From Cordylochernes scorpioides (Eukaryota > Arthropoda > Arachnida > Pseudoscorpiones > Chernetidae): DNA of 64,000 nt. Made by a program: the position numbers and the translations under genes. The stretch spans positions 66,464,311-66,528,310 of the forward strand of contig CP092875.1 of assembly GCA_030710605.1 (NCBI GenBank), in the 5' to 3' direction. The notes under the pieces were generated by a model. That model ran no database searches, was not told the DNA's origin, and saw only the letters and a program-made list of their open reading frames with translations. How positions within the stretch are numbered: the stretch's first letter is position 1; every line of letters begins with the position of its first letter. Shown here piece by piece: positions 42,240-53,710 of the stretch.

Positions 42240-42780
42240 AAATAAGATTTCCTTTCTATATTTTCAGATATGCAACCTGATATAAACACAAGAATCCGAC
42301 AACGGTCGGTGATGGAGTTCCTGTTTGAGTCCGGAGACATTTCAGCCACTGTAATTCACTATAAGCTAAAGTCTATGTATGGGAATGAAGCCATGGATAG
42401 AAACACAATACAAAGATGGATTCAGCGCTTCCAGACTGGTGATTTTTATATTAGTGAAAAGAAAGGCCAGGTAGATCAACCTTTGTAGTGACGGACCAAA
42501 ATTTGACTCTAACGGAAGAATTGGTCAAGAATAATCGTACAATGACAACTTATCAAATATTAGAGCACTTTCTCTGTCTAAAGGAAGTGTTCTTTAACTT
42601 ATTAATGATTTTTGATATCGAAAATTATGTTTAAAATGGGTGCCAAAACTTCTGACACGAGAAATGATAAAAATTCGGAAAGATATTTGTTTCGACTTCA
42701 TGGAGACTTTTTCTGGAGAACCTTCTCAGGTATTTGAAGATGTGATAACATGTGATGAGACTAGAAGTAGACTAGAGTAG
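42240..42780 (+). pseudogene. Decayed mariner-like transposase, 5' part
   Basis: MQPDINTRIRQRSVMEFLFE and RNTIQRWIQRFQTGDF give the HTH region, open to TAG at 42486. The frame then continues with losses: VTDQNLTLTEELVKNN, WVPKLLTREMIKIRKD, and DVITCDETR at the first catalytic Asp. It is truncated there. No terminal repeats are found. It is a family distinct from the two mariners nearby. Confidence 0.7.
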
Positions 42781-42970
42781 AATATATATTATCTAAGAAT
42801 AGGACATTTATATAAATATATAAGACATGACGATATGACATATCTCTGTTGAGCATATAAATATAATTACATGATAGAATGTTAGTTCAAATTAACAGAC
42901 ATAGGTTTATTATGTAAGGTATTCCACACCTTCATACAACAATTTCTACCGCAAAATTTTATATTAATTT

Positions 42971-43277
42971 CTTTTTGCTTAACTCTAGTACACGTGGTAC
43001 AGGCCATGATGATCATGGTGGGTAGTTAGAGACTGCTTTTACTGTAAGTGCACCACATCTCTACACATGTGAAAAGCAGTTAGACTTTGCACTTAGAAAT
43101 GTGCCAGAGCCCCTTTGGTTACTTGCATTCGCTGGTGGAGTTGGACTTTTGTAAGAATCGGAAGCCATTGAAACATTTTTTTTTTCAAATCAGAAAAAAA
43201 AAGTGCCTAATGTGGGAATCGAACCTGGGTCGTAGCGGTCGAAACAAACGGTTTAGACCATCCTTCCACCGACCCTT
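42971..43277 (-). repeat. tRNA-headed SINE, copy 2
   Basis: Reverse complement of 34932-35238. B box GGTTCGATTCCCACAT; body AAGTGCAAAGTCTAACTGCT; tail GTTAAGCAAAAAG at the left end. The divergence from copy 1 suggests an older family. Confidence 0.82.
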
Positions 43278-43599
43278 TTTTAAAAAATATTTTTACACAC
43301 ACACACTCGAGCGGGCGGCCACGCTTTCGCGAGCTCCGCCGTTTTCGCCTCTGGAGTGTGTGTAAAAGGCGATTACCAGTACGAGTTTGGTATTAAAAGA
43401 ACCCTCTCGATCCGCTGAACAAGTGCCTGAAAGGCCCAGCACTGGATCACAACCAGGCGAGGAGTTTTCGCGGGAAAACCAAAACATGAAAAATACAAAA
43501 GAAAATTCTTCTAAATATATTCTATATAAATTATTGAATATGATTATAACTCTTAAAGATATTTTTTAGAGTCAAGGTTGAACAACGTCCTAAGTTATT
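43278..43599. other. GC-rich patch with CA/TG hairpin
   Basis: CACACACACTCGAG and CTGGAGTGTGTG enclose a CpG-rich core (GCGGGCGGCCACGCTTTCGC). The patch continues to about 43470 and may be the leader of the LINE whose end follows. No gene. Confidence 0.35.
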
Positions 43600-44025
43600 T
43601 TGACTATGTCCGAAAATACCCAAACAGATTATTTTCCAAAAGAAGAAGCCCATGAAGAAGTAGAACACGCACATACCCAGCTGCCTTATGAAGAAGATAA
43701 TGGGGAAGGGAGTAGTAAGAATTCAACGAAAAATAATTCCAAACACATGAAACAAGATGTAGAAAACGAGAGGAAAAATGAAAAGAAAGTTATAGAAAAA
43801 GCTCTCGAGGAAACGAAAGTTAACAAAAATAGATTGTTTATGGATATTGACCATTTTACACGAGCAAAATGTATTGAAGAAAAAGAAAAAGCGAATGATC
43901 ATGAAAAGAGAAAGCAGAACCCGCACAAACTAAGGATCCTTATGAAGAAGAAAAAAAAAAACACGCTCAATTTATACAACAAAGAAATTTACATAACAAT
44001 TTATACAACAAAGAGATTTACATAA
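43600..44025 (+). CDS. Charged hypothetical ORF (141 codons)
   Basis: Starts with TTG, or with ATG at 43606 (MSENTQTDYFPKEEAHEEVE). Strongly charged, Lys/Glu-rich and coiled-coil-prone (KNEKKVIEKALEETKVNKNR). The end reads into a 29-bp tandem repeat, so the natural C-terminus is unclear. I do not recognise it. It lies just upstream of the LINE 3' piece and could be an ORF1-like remnant. Low complexity makes chance openness possible. Confidence 0.3.
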   Translation: MTMSENTQTDYFPKEEAHEEVEHAHTQLPYEEDNGEGSSKNSTKNNSKHMKQDVENERKNEKKVIEKALEETKVNKNRLFMDIDHFTRAKCIEEKEKANDHEKRKQNPHKLRILMKKKKKNTLNLYNKEIYITIYTTKRFT

Positions 44026-44112
44026 CAATTTATACAACAAAGAGATTTACATAACAATTTATACAACAAAGAAATTTACATAACAATTTATACAACAAAG
44101 AGATTTACATAC
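43967..44112 (+). repeat. 29-bp tandem repeat, 5 copies
   Basis: Unit CAATTTATACAACAAAGA(A/G) then ATTTACATAA, almost identical copies. Confidence 0.95.
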
Positions 44113-44168
44113 TTTTTTTTTATCCTAGTTTTAAGTTAAATATATTTGCATAAAATAAAGTTGACTAC

Positions 44169-45083
44169 TTTAGTAGTCGTAACAGCACCCGTCTCCAGCC
44201 CCGCCGTCTCCGGTTGCTGAAGCTGAGGGAGGAGGCCTCCAACATCCTGGGCCTCAACCACCGGGCGGTCCCCACAGCTCAGCTGCTGGACCTCCCCATC
44301 ATCGGCGGCTGCCGGTTCCTCCGCCCTCCCGACCTCCTGGCCCCCGCCCGCTGGCGCGGAGCCCGAGTCCGGGACCTCACTGTGGAGGAACACCTCATCG
44401 CCCGACCTACGCGCTCGGCCCTGGGCGCCTTCTGTCGGAGGCTGACCTCCGACAACGCCGTGGGCTTCGGGGCGGAGTCCACGCCATCATCTAGCTCCCT
44501 AGCTGCGGCCGTGGTGCTGCGGGGGACGGCTACGCCGTTCCTCAACGGCCTCACGACCCGCTCGGCCCGACGGACCCTGGATCGCCCACGCCTCGCCGCC
44601 ACGCTCATCTCAAGGTTCACCTCGAGATGGTCGCCCACCATCGGTCCACCACCATCCAGGATCGACTGGGCCTCGCTGCGGCGCTGCGCCTACTCGGGCC
44701 ACGAGGCCGACGCGGCCCTCAAGTTGGCCCTCCACGCCCTGCCCCATCCGGCCCACCCTGCCTCGGTCGGCCCCTCCTGTCCTGCCTGCGGGTCCATCGA
44801 CCGCTCCCTCAGCCACCGTTACTGGTGCTGTCCCTCCATCAGGCCTCTCATTAGAGAGGCCTTCAACATCATAGGGCGGCCCCCTGACCTGCAGGCTTGG
44901 ACCTTCGGCGGGTCCGGCCTTGAGGACGACGCCCTTTCCATCCTGGCGTCGGCAAAGTTGCGAATTTATCGCTACTTTGTCCAGGTTGGGCTCGGAGAAG
45001 CAGTGGAGGATCCGCTCATCGCCTGGTCCGGGACCCTCCTGCGCCGAGGTTTCTTTCCTCCATCTCCAATTACCATCATGTAA
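44169..45083 (+). CDS. Non-LTR retrotransposon (LINE) C-terminal region, 5'-truncated
   Basis: A GC-rich frame (about 305 codons) stands in an AT-rich neighbourhood, ending TAA at 45081-45083. Upstream codons (STRLQPRRLRLLKLREE) show it is cut at the 5' side rather than starting at a Met. Near residue 189 (from 44214) is a C-terminal knuckle, CPACGSIDRSLSHRYWCC, of the CX2C-X8-HX3C type found after the RT of many LINEs. It is followed by EAFNIIGRPPDLQAW and LRIYRYFVQVGLGEAVEDPL. No RT catalytic motif is present. The same 3' end occurs at 58935-59155. Confidence 0.75.
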   Translation, partial: FSSRNSTRLQPRRLRLLKLREEASNILGLNHRAVPTAQLLDLPIIGGCRFLRPPDLLAPARWRGARVRDLTVEEHLIARPTRSALGAFCRRLTSDNAVGFGAESTPSSSSLAAAVVLRGTATPFLNGLTTRSARRTLDRPRLAATLISRFTSRWSPTIGPPPSRIDWASLRRCAYSGHEADAALKLALHALPHPAHPASVGPSCPACGSIDRSLSHRYWCCPSIRPLIREAFNIIGRPPDLQAWTFGGSGLEDDALSILASAKLRIYRYFVQVGLGEAVEDPLIAWSGTLLRRGFFPPSPITIM

Positions 45084-45230
45084 TATATGTGTCATATATG
45101 TATATATTTTTCTTTCTTTCTCTCTTTCCTATATGTAATATATTTCTTCTCTCTCTTTGATTGGAAAATGTAATATTGTCTAAGATGACAATACATATTT
45201 TTAATTGTCACACACACACACACAAAGCCT
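45084..45230 (+). other. LINE 3' UTR and tail
   Basis: T-rich UTR, then GAAAATGTAATATTGTC, AAGATGACAATACATA and TTTTAATTGTC before an AC microsatellite. The other copy also ends with TTTTAATTGTCAAATTG. The tail is built on AATTGTC and not poly(A). Confidence 0.65.
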
Positions 45231-45724
45231 TTATTAAGACCCCATTGGTCTTAAATAGGTTTACATAACTTAACCCAAATATTGCTTGCAGACATAATTC
45301 TCAGGCCATTTATTCAAAATAAATAAATATCCTTAAAAATCACAACTAAATCTCAAATAATTCTCTCATATATAAAATAAATGCATGTCAGTTTCACGTT
45401 GATCATCGTTAAATATGCAGAACCCTTAAAATAGACTCAACATATATGTGCCACGTGTGAATTACAATAAAATTATTTAAAATAGAATCTAAAACAACTT
45501 ACAAAAATACAGTATAACAAACGGTAGCAATAGCTATCGCCATAGGTAGCTATAGCAATATGTAAAAATGCATCACCTCTATCTTAATCTCTAATAGACA
45601 GAGAATTTACTCATTGCTCCCTTTACAAATTCAAAGAACTAGAACATATAAATTTCTACATTATCTTCGGAAAATTTAGCTCCCCACTATCTTTTATTTA
45701 CATTTATACATATTTAAAATAAAA

Positions 45725-46005
45725 AAAATGGCATATCCTGACCAGGAGCAACATGTGCTTTACAGAAGGCAGAACGCCATCTGGTGGAACAGAAATCAAT
45801 GAATTTAGATACAGTTAAACCTGTCTATAGCGCCCCCTCTTGGGACTCACCAAAATAGGGTGCTATAGAGAGGGGGTGCTATAGACAGGTCACTTTTAAT
45901 GTAAAATGTTTACATTTTATTGTTTAAAATCGGGCGCTTTAGAGAGGAAGGCGCTTCTGTAAAGCACATGCTGCCCCTGGTCAGGATATGCCATTTTTTA
46001 TTTTA
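45725..46005. repeat. Foldback short repeat with nested pogo-like MITE
   Basis: Outer arms: GGCATATCCTGACCAGGAGC, ATGTGCTTTACAGAAGGC at the left; GCGCTTCTGTAAAGCACATG, CCTGGTCAGGATATGCC at the right. Between them from 45812 lies CAGTTAAACCTGTCTATAGC and more of the MITE, truncated near 45948. Confidence 0.75.
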
Positions 46006-46234
46006 ATATCAACACCTGACCTTTTTATTATTTTTTTCTATCATTTTTTCATATGCATATTTATATCTATGATTTTCTCTCTTTTGGTTAAAAAAACCGT
46101 AATTGCCAAACTAGGTATATTTATTTCATTGGTTGGTTGTAAATTCAAGCATGATTTTAATGTCCTTTCCTTTCTTTTCTTCTTTAAACTCTACTCAAAA
46201 CATGTAATTATTCAATTGTTTATGTAAAATAGAA

Positions 46235-46399
46235 CAGTTAAACCTGTCTATAGTGCCCCCTCTAAATAGCGCCTTTCTCTCTATAGCGCCCGATTTTAAA
46301 TATTAAAATGTAAATATTTTACATTAAAAATGACCCGTCTCTCTATAGCACCCTATTTTTGTGAGTCCCAAGAGGGGGCGCTATAGACAAGTTTAACTG
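46235..46399. mobile_element. pogo/Tigger-like MITE (165 bp)
   Basis: Ends CAGTTAAACCTGTCTATAG and CTATAGACAAGTTTAACTG; TA follows on the right, while the left flank has changed to AA. CAGTNNAACC termini with a TA target are typical of the pogo group. No coding. Confidence 0.7.
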
Positions 46400-46917
46400 T
46401 ATATAAATTTAGTGTTGTTTCTTGACGCAAGCATCCCTTGTAGAGATATCGCATCTTATTTGATAAAAAAAAAAGAACAAATCTTTTATTTGGAACATTT
46501 CTATCTCTTCCCGACAGTGAACCAATATCAATTTACAATCCAAATGTTATATAGACTATACACCAACGAATGCAAAAATAGCACAAAAACTAAAAAAATA
46601 CGATATAAGGTTTTTCTTTCGCAGTCCAAGAACTACTGAAAAAATTCTGAGAAACTCTAACACAAAATAGATGAAAAATCGGAACACCAAATAGAAACAG
46701 AATGTCATATATATGGAATCACTTTTAGAATGCCATTCCATTTATAACCAGCAGAATTATAGAAACGATAATCAAGGAACATAAATATAGCATCAAAACA
46801 AAATCATAAATCACGTATTTATCAGACTACTAGTTGAATGACCCGGGCAACTCATTGTTGTTGTTGTACTTTAGCCGGCTCAAATCTTTCTGTACATATG
46901 TAAATACTAAAAATAAA

Positions 46918-47165
46918 AAAGTATATCCTGACCAGAAGCACACGTGCTTTACAGAAGGCAGAGCGCCATCTGGTGGATCAAAAATCAACTATTCATTGAT
47001 TTAGCCTGTTCCCTGATATTTGGCCAACCCGATTTCTTGATAAATCAAGAAAAGCGATCCACGAAGGCGTTTCGCGCTGTTGGCGCTCGTCACAGTGGAG
47101 TAGGCTGTACCACTGCGACCAAAAATATTTTTGGTCCCAGAGGCTTCTTGAAAAACCAAGAAATG
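46918..47165 (-). mobile_element. Hammerhead-bearing short unit, second full-length copy
   Basis: Order as at 38965: ATATCCTGACCAGAAGCACA, GGCAGAGCGCCATCTGGTGG, AAATCAACTATTCATTGATT, GCCTGTTCCCTGATATTTGG, TTCTTGATAAATCAAGAAAA, then the ribozyme relic. Confidence 0.6.
47058..47099 (-). ncRNA. Hammerhead ribozyme relic
   Basis: Same 42-nt length as the intact one: TCCACT, GTGACGA, GCGC-CAACA-GCGC, GAAA, CGCCTT, CGTGGA. The core C3 has become G, which should abolish cleavage. Stem II keeps pairing through two changes relative to GGGC/GCCC (covariation). Confidence 0.6.
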
Positions 47166-47848
47166 GGTATTTATGGCCAAACTTGCGTAAATATGCTTAA
47201 CACATGAAAAATATTTCCTATGTAAATACGTAATTCTTTATTTCCTTAATTCTACTCGCCCTAAGTCAAGGTATTATTTAATCCTCAATTATATCTATCA
47301 GATCAATATTAAAGTAAATAATATTCTAAAATCAACCGAAATCCTTTTTGAAATATATTTAGAAAGAGAGATAGCAACACAAATACCATAATTACCAACC
47401 TGGACAGCCCCACCTACCATTACAGTAACCTATCTATCAAATCAAAAAGGTTTGACTCAGAATCCCTAATATATAAAAGTAAGATCAGTATATTAACAGG
47501 AGAATAAAAACTCCAGAATAGATATTTTATTATCAGAGAGCTCAATATATATAATATAAGCCAATGTCCTTTAATAATATCTCTGTAATTACAAAAAATA
47601 GCATTTTTGTGTTTATCCTTCAATATTTGAACACGCCTTATCTTTAGAGAAATGAGATTTTTATTCAAATTTTGGTATATGTTTACTATAATATATTTAA
47701 ATATCATTTATTACATATTAGAATTAATGATATTTATCTTTGAGAATATTTTTCCTTGTGTAAAATTGAAAATACCGATAGCACAGCTGGATTTAAAATT
47801 CAAATTAATGGATTTTAGAGGGTGAAAGTTTATTATAAATATTTAATA

Positions 47849-48428
47849 CTAGCCGAATTACCCGGGCAACGCCCGGATTTTACCCGATTAAATGTTTTTA
47901 TTCAAATACTATTCGTTACAATTATAAATTGGCGCCGTGGATGTCACTCTTGTGAAACGTCCCGCTCCAAACTTTGTGTGTTTTCAAAATATAAAAATGT
48001 AAATTTTCACAACGATATTTGAAAATTGGGTTATTTTGAATTTTATATGAATATATTTTAAATTTGATATATACATAAAATGATAGAAAGTTATTTCTTG
48101 CGCCTACGCCTTCATTACGTCACTCAAGGTCATTCTTATGAAACGTCCCGCTCCACCAATCCCGTTGCCCCACGTGGTCTATCATCCCCTAACTATAGTT
48201 CTTGCAATTACCGCAGTGAGGCGCTGGTTGCGAGTGAAATGGGAAAATTTGCCAATAATTTGTTAATTACTCCAAGGATATTCGAGATAAAAGCCTGAAA
48301 ATTTGCCTATACGTTTTTCCAGATTCAATTCAATATATTGTTAAAATTTCAGCCAGATTTGTTACGTATTGTGGACGTGTATAGCCGACAAACATATATA
48401 CATAGATACACTGACTTATATATATAGG
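47849..48428 (+). repeat. Dispersed non-autonomous retroelement (ACCCGGGCAACGCCCGG family)
   Basis: Starts ACTAGCCGAATTACCCGGGC, AACGCCCGGATTTTACCC. Contains GAAACGTCCCGCTCCA twice. Ends TATAGCCGACAAACATATAT and CTGACTTATATATATAGGGA. Head fragments recur at 46830 and 49790. It looks like a SINE/RTE-type unit; the class is a guess. Confidence 0.5.
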
Positions 48429-48429
48429 G

Positions 48430-49325
48430 ATGAATGTCGATGTGTATTTAAAAAACATTGACTCTTTTTATGACTCGCAAAATCTGGATTACTATGAATG
48501 AATATTCAAAACGTTATTTATCATTAAAAAGTAATTACATATTTAAAAAAAATAATTTGAAGAGTTTAAATGATATATTTGACTGATGAAGTTTTCAAAA
48601 CATTTTTCATTATTATAAGACATTTATTTTTATCGCGAGAATAAATGTAATTCAATAAAATTCTATGAAGAAATTCAATTGTTTTGTGTAAAACAAATTG
48701 GAGACAAATCTCGAAGTACTGGCAATTCTCCAAAGTTTTTCCAGTCACATGGCAAATCGATCAACATTCTATTTTCAATTGGCATTCTATATTATCATTT
48801 TTTGCGTTATCGGAAGATAAACCTGAAAATATTTGTTGAAAAAGTTGTATATTTGTAAAAGGTTTTTTGCTAGTCTATCGCATCTGGTATATCTCACAGT
48901 TTTCATTGAGATAAGAAACAGCTAAAATTGTGTTTCTGAGTTTCTTATTTTGTATATTAACGGTTTATAATGTTGATTAAATTAATGTTTAAAGAGTATA
49001 TATTTCAGTATTATTCATATTTTAGCTTTTTTAGTAGGTATTAAGAACATACTCTCACCTGGTATGTTTCTTAAAATATAAAGAGAGTAGGTTTTTGGGA
49101 ATCGATCATCGTCTTATAGGTGGATTTCGTAGGTGTCGGCAACCTGCGGCTCATGAGGCACATGCGGCTCTTTGGATGTGAAGCTGCCTATAGTACTAGT
49201 ACTACAATAAAGTTTTTATTTATGCGATTACTAGTTATTGTTGGCAACAACAAAAAAATAAAAAATAATTGTGGCTCTTTAAAAACTTTGAAATTTTATA
49301 AAATATAATTTTTGACTCTTCTGAC
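48430..49325. other. AT-rich spacer, nothing recognised
   Basis: Short chance ORFs only. GCAACCTGCGGCTCATGAGG at about 49139 is a small GC island. Confidence 0.5.
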
Positions 49326-49789
49326 TCAAAGGCTTACCGACCTTTGGTCTATACCAAGGACCAAATATTGAATTCCTAGTGTCGCCTTTGGGTTTCCATG
49401 CGTCCTATGCCTAAAGCTAAATGTTCAAGATGTAGCGCCTTAATCAGGTCTCAAAGAGGCATATGGCAAGGAACAAATGTGGAAAATTTGACACTGTCAT
49501 AAAGGTTTCACGAGGACTGTTCATGGACCACATTTTGGGGCCCTTGTGTCAATATTTGGTTTACTTGCGACCTATACTGAAGGCTGGAGGTTGAAGCTTT
49601 GTAAATGTCATTTGCTTCCATATAGTCTATGCCAGGTGCCAGATATTGAAGCCTAAGCGCCTCCCTCAGTTTACACTGCGGCATATATGTAAAGAGCTAG
49701 ATACCGTAGCCCTGTCCAGCCATTGAGTTTCCGCTAAGTCTATCCCAAAAGCCAGATGTTGAAGTCTAAGCGTTTCCTTTAGATATCAC

Positions 49790-50030
49790 TAGCCGAATGA
49801 CCCGGGCAACGCCCGTGTTTTACCCGATTGAATGTTTTTATTCAAATACTATTTGCTACAATTATAAATTTGGCGCCTTTAATAAATGCATATATTAGTT
49901 AATAACTATAGCCTATGTGCTTTATCTGTCTATGTACTGTTGGCTTCCGTAGGCGTCTCTTACTGGGAAAAAGAAAGAGAGGATTCCATTTAGTTATTAA
50001 CTAATATATGCATTTATTTAAGGAGCGACC
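49790..50030. repeat. ACCCGGGCAACGCCCG head with nested inverted-repeat element
   Basis: CACTAGCCGAATGACCCGGG leads into TTTGGCGCC. It is then interrupted by an element with 30-bp arms, TTAATAAATGCATATATTAG, TTAATAACTA (49878) and its mirror ending near 50022. After it, GGAGCGACCCGCTCC resumes. Confidence 0.6.
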
Positions 50031-50082
50031 CGCTCCAACACAATAGTTACAAAAACGAAAAAGCGAGTGGGGGAGGCATGAT

Positions 50083-50103
50083 GGGGGGGGGGGGGGGGGG
50101 GGG
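50083..50103 (+). repeat. Poly-G run (21 bases)
   Basis: An uninterrupted G homopolymer in otherwise AT-rich DNA. Length could be affected by sequencing error. Confidence 0.9.
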
Positions 50104-52744
50104 CAAAGGTGGCGTGATCGTAGCCAACCAATAGGAGGGCGCCATTCCAAAAAAAAAGCAAACGGTGACAGAGTTGATTGTTTAGGAGATGAGGAATGAC
50201 GCTCGTAACTGTATATAGAATTGTAGCCTATACCTAGGACCAGACTTTTGCAGATCTCCACTGCCTGCATGATCCGAATCGTCCTATGTCAAGGCCGGTT
50301 ATTTAAACTTCCAGGTTTCCATCTTGATTCTATGCAGACATGCCAGGGGTCAAATATTGCGGCCCGAACGCTTTCATAAGAGTTTATTGCGGCATATGGC
50401 AAGGGAATGATGTAGCAGCTTTGACTCAGCCATCATTCCTCCAAGCTGCCCTTACTAAGGATGAAATGTTGCAACCTTTGTTCCCCCCCAAAAGCTTTGC
50501 AAACGGCCAAGAGCCAGATGTTGCAGCCCTTGCGCTGTTTCTTCATACATTACGGTCACTATTTCCAATGGAAATCTTATATTTAAATATCCGTTTATGT
50601 GCGTAATATAGGTGCATCAAATTATCTACATCTCGAAAGTGTAACATTTGAATTTCCAAATTAAAGACCTCTATTGTATATAGTAAGATTTGAATCATTA
50701 TGACTTGAATTAGATATTTGAATTTTGGTTCAATAGGCCATAACTTGAAACTTTCACGCTGAGAACACTACGAAGTTACTATGGGCTAATAAAAAGAGGG
50801 GTCTTGGAATTCAGAGTTGTTTTTGGCATAACATATAAATGGCGATATTAAATAGCTCCATATTATTTTCGAAAATTTGCCATAATGGAATATATTCTTT
50901 AGCTTCTTTTGGCAGCCAATAAATAGCGGAATATTTTCCAAAATGTGCTTATTCCATTTGGTGTATCATCAGTTTCTAAAATATGGTCGAACACTTGAAC
51001 AAAGTCACATAATTATAGAATATAGAAGTTGGAAGATATGACATATTGGTAAATATAATTTCAGCATCATTGAGAGATTAAAGTCGGAGAAATGAATCTT
51101 TGTTTTAACTTCAATATGTGTGCTTCGATTCCTTTGTTGCTACTTTAACGTAATTTGTATAGTTCAACTTAATATTTGAGGTTTTTATATCGGTAGCCAT
51201 AGCTTCAGTGGAATTGCCAAACACATTGATCTTCCTATCGTTTGATATCAGATTGTATTATTTAGTTGTTTCTAAGGTGGCGTATACCTTTTGCCAATTT
51301 CTTGCAACTACAATCCACAAGAGTTTCAAGATTTCGACAGGCGTTACTGGCATTGGGGACTGTTGTAATATAATTTGTGCCACGGAATAATCAAAATAAT
51401 ATTATCATTCACTCCTTTTGTTTACTTTTATATATATGGATCTTAATAAGAATTTTTTGTGAGATATCCCTCTATCTCTTATGTATGTTATGGATCATTA
51501 AAAACAATATCTATTTGTAACAGCGACTTTTCTCTTGAACATCAAAAATCAGCTTGATTCATTACAAAACAAGTAAAGATCAAACATAGGTTGAATCAAT
51601 CCAATCAAAATAGCCTTCAACTAGAAAGTTGTAATTGTTGTTACTATGAATCTAAATATCTAAATAAATGTTTTAATCTTCTAAATTTATTTCGTAACAT
51701 GAAATTATAACGTTTGATAATTTAGAATGCTCATTAATTGAGATGTTTTATTTAAAATATATGTGTTCTTCTGACTCCCTTTATATATTTTTGTTCGTCT
51801 TTCAAAAATGAAAGTATAATAAGGAAATGATCAACCAACATTTTTCTGAAAATTTTTGATAATTCCTGTGGGGACATTAAACCACGCCATTTTTGAATCA
51901 TTCTTTGCTCCCTTTGTAACACGCACGCCACGCAGTTATGGACCTTCCGCCAAGTGAAAAACTGCTTATGGAAAGAATAGAAAAAAAATCATATTTAACA
52001 ATTAATTAAAAAGGCATATATTGGATCAAAATATTATTTATTTTTCTAATATTTCAGTTGGCTGAACGCTAACCTTTATCAAGGTTTTATAACATATATT
52101 TAAATATATATTAAAAATAATTTCTAAAAAATATAATTAATTCTAAAAATTGATAAAAGTATGAACTACCTTGATTATCAAAACTAGGTATTATTAGAAT
52201 CTTGAAGAATCGTAATTTGAAGCTAAAATGGAATATTTAAAATACCGGTTGCATTATTTTACTAATGAGGTTGTCCTCTACTCATACATCTCTCACCTTT
52301 TGAAATCGGTTAAGGGACCATTGATGGACTAATTTGAATAAATTTCGAAATTATATATGTTTTTCACATTATGAAATGTAGATGCAAAGCGATTTCAAAA
52401 TTTTGACTTCGTCATGTCCCCCTCCTGGGTTGATTCTCTATTCATAAACACATTTTTTTATTCAAATCTGTTAAGTAATCTTGGCTAGACAATCTTCACA
52501 CACAATATTTTCAAAATTCAGTTATGTTTTCAAATATTCTGTCCGATATGTGTGAAATGAATTCAAAATTTTGGTTTCGTCATATCACACTTGGGTTGAT
52601 TCATATATACATTTTTTTACTGAAATCGGTTGAATGACCATGGCTCGGTGCACATCTCAAAGGTCTTCATAGTCAGAGTATATATACCATGCTATAAAGA
52701 GAGAGGTATTAAAATTGTTATACTATATTTTGAAGTCACAAATG

Positions 52745-52975
52745 CAAAGTTTGTATGAAAGGCACTACGCATGCTTCGATATATGAAAAAAAAAAGGTCA
52801 GGTGTTGATATTAAAAACAAATTAGGCCTATCCTGACCACTAACATGAGCATCTTTTAGATAGCAGAGCACCATCTGGTGGAACAGAAATCAATTAAATG
52901 TTGATTTAACCTGTTACTTGAAGGTAAAAGCATCGTTTAGTTGATTTCTTTTCCACTAGATGGCTCTCTCTCTCT
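52745..52975. repeat. Foldback copy of the short interspersed family
   Basis: AGGTCAGGTGTTGATATTAA, CTATCCTGACC, GCAGAGCACCATCTGGTGGA, ACAGAAATCAATTAAATGTT, and the mirrored GTTGATTTCTTTTCCACTAG ATGG, ending in a TC microsatellite. Confidence 0.65.
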
Positions 52976-53710
52976 CTCTCTACCATAAAAAAATTCTCAT
53001 GTTAATTCTTCAATATGTGAAATGATTATAATTTCAAACCCAATTTGATTCTGCTATTCGAATTCTCTCTTAATGTAGCAATTTTAATGGCCAGTATTGT
53101 GTTACTCGCGTAAATTTTATTTATGTAAAACTTCAAACTATGCTTTATTTGAATTTATTTGTTGATAATCTATTATATACATATAATTTTATTCAGAAAG
53201 TTCACCTTTAGAAGAACTGAAAAGATCGAAAACTTGCATTAATATGTCGTATTGGAAAAATATACTTTTTGTTATATTGATCGTTTTTTGATTTCAGTTA
53301 AAGGATTCGCGTTTGTCAAATAATATTGTTAATTTGGATTTTTATAGCACAAAATATATAATAATTATAATTATTTCAAAATTTTCTAAAAAATGGAAAA
53401 TATTTTGTATATTTTAAAGTATAACTTATAGAGAATACATATTAGTATATTTGTAATTATTATTATTACAATTTAGATTGAATTTAATGAACAAAAACAA
53501 CACTATCTAACCAAATGCTAATCAAGACCAGTCAAACAAATCAAACTTCGTCTAACCAAGAAGTTTTGAAAGTTGGAAATAGAAGTAATATAAATAAAAA
53601 ACGAATGTCACTTGGGGCTTCGGATTTTTGAAGCAGAAATGTTTACGCTTATCAAACTTGGCATTTTATCTGTTGGTTTGGTAAACACATCCCAAAATAT
53701 CTCTGGTTTA

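Larger units (their letters stand above)
49330..53710. repeat. Dispersed long repeat, copy B
   Basis: Colinear with 33290-38290. It lacks the SINE, the mariner and the 35544 repeat, so it shows their empty sites. It carries its own insertions at 49790-50230 and 52745-52970. No coding frame. Confidence 0.7.

Noticed and set aside
44279-45095. Minus-strand ORFs over the LINE piece
   Set aside because: Antisense to a GC-rich LINE frame with a clear C-terminal zinc knuckle.
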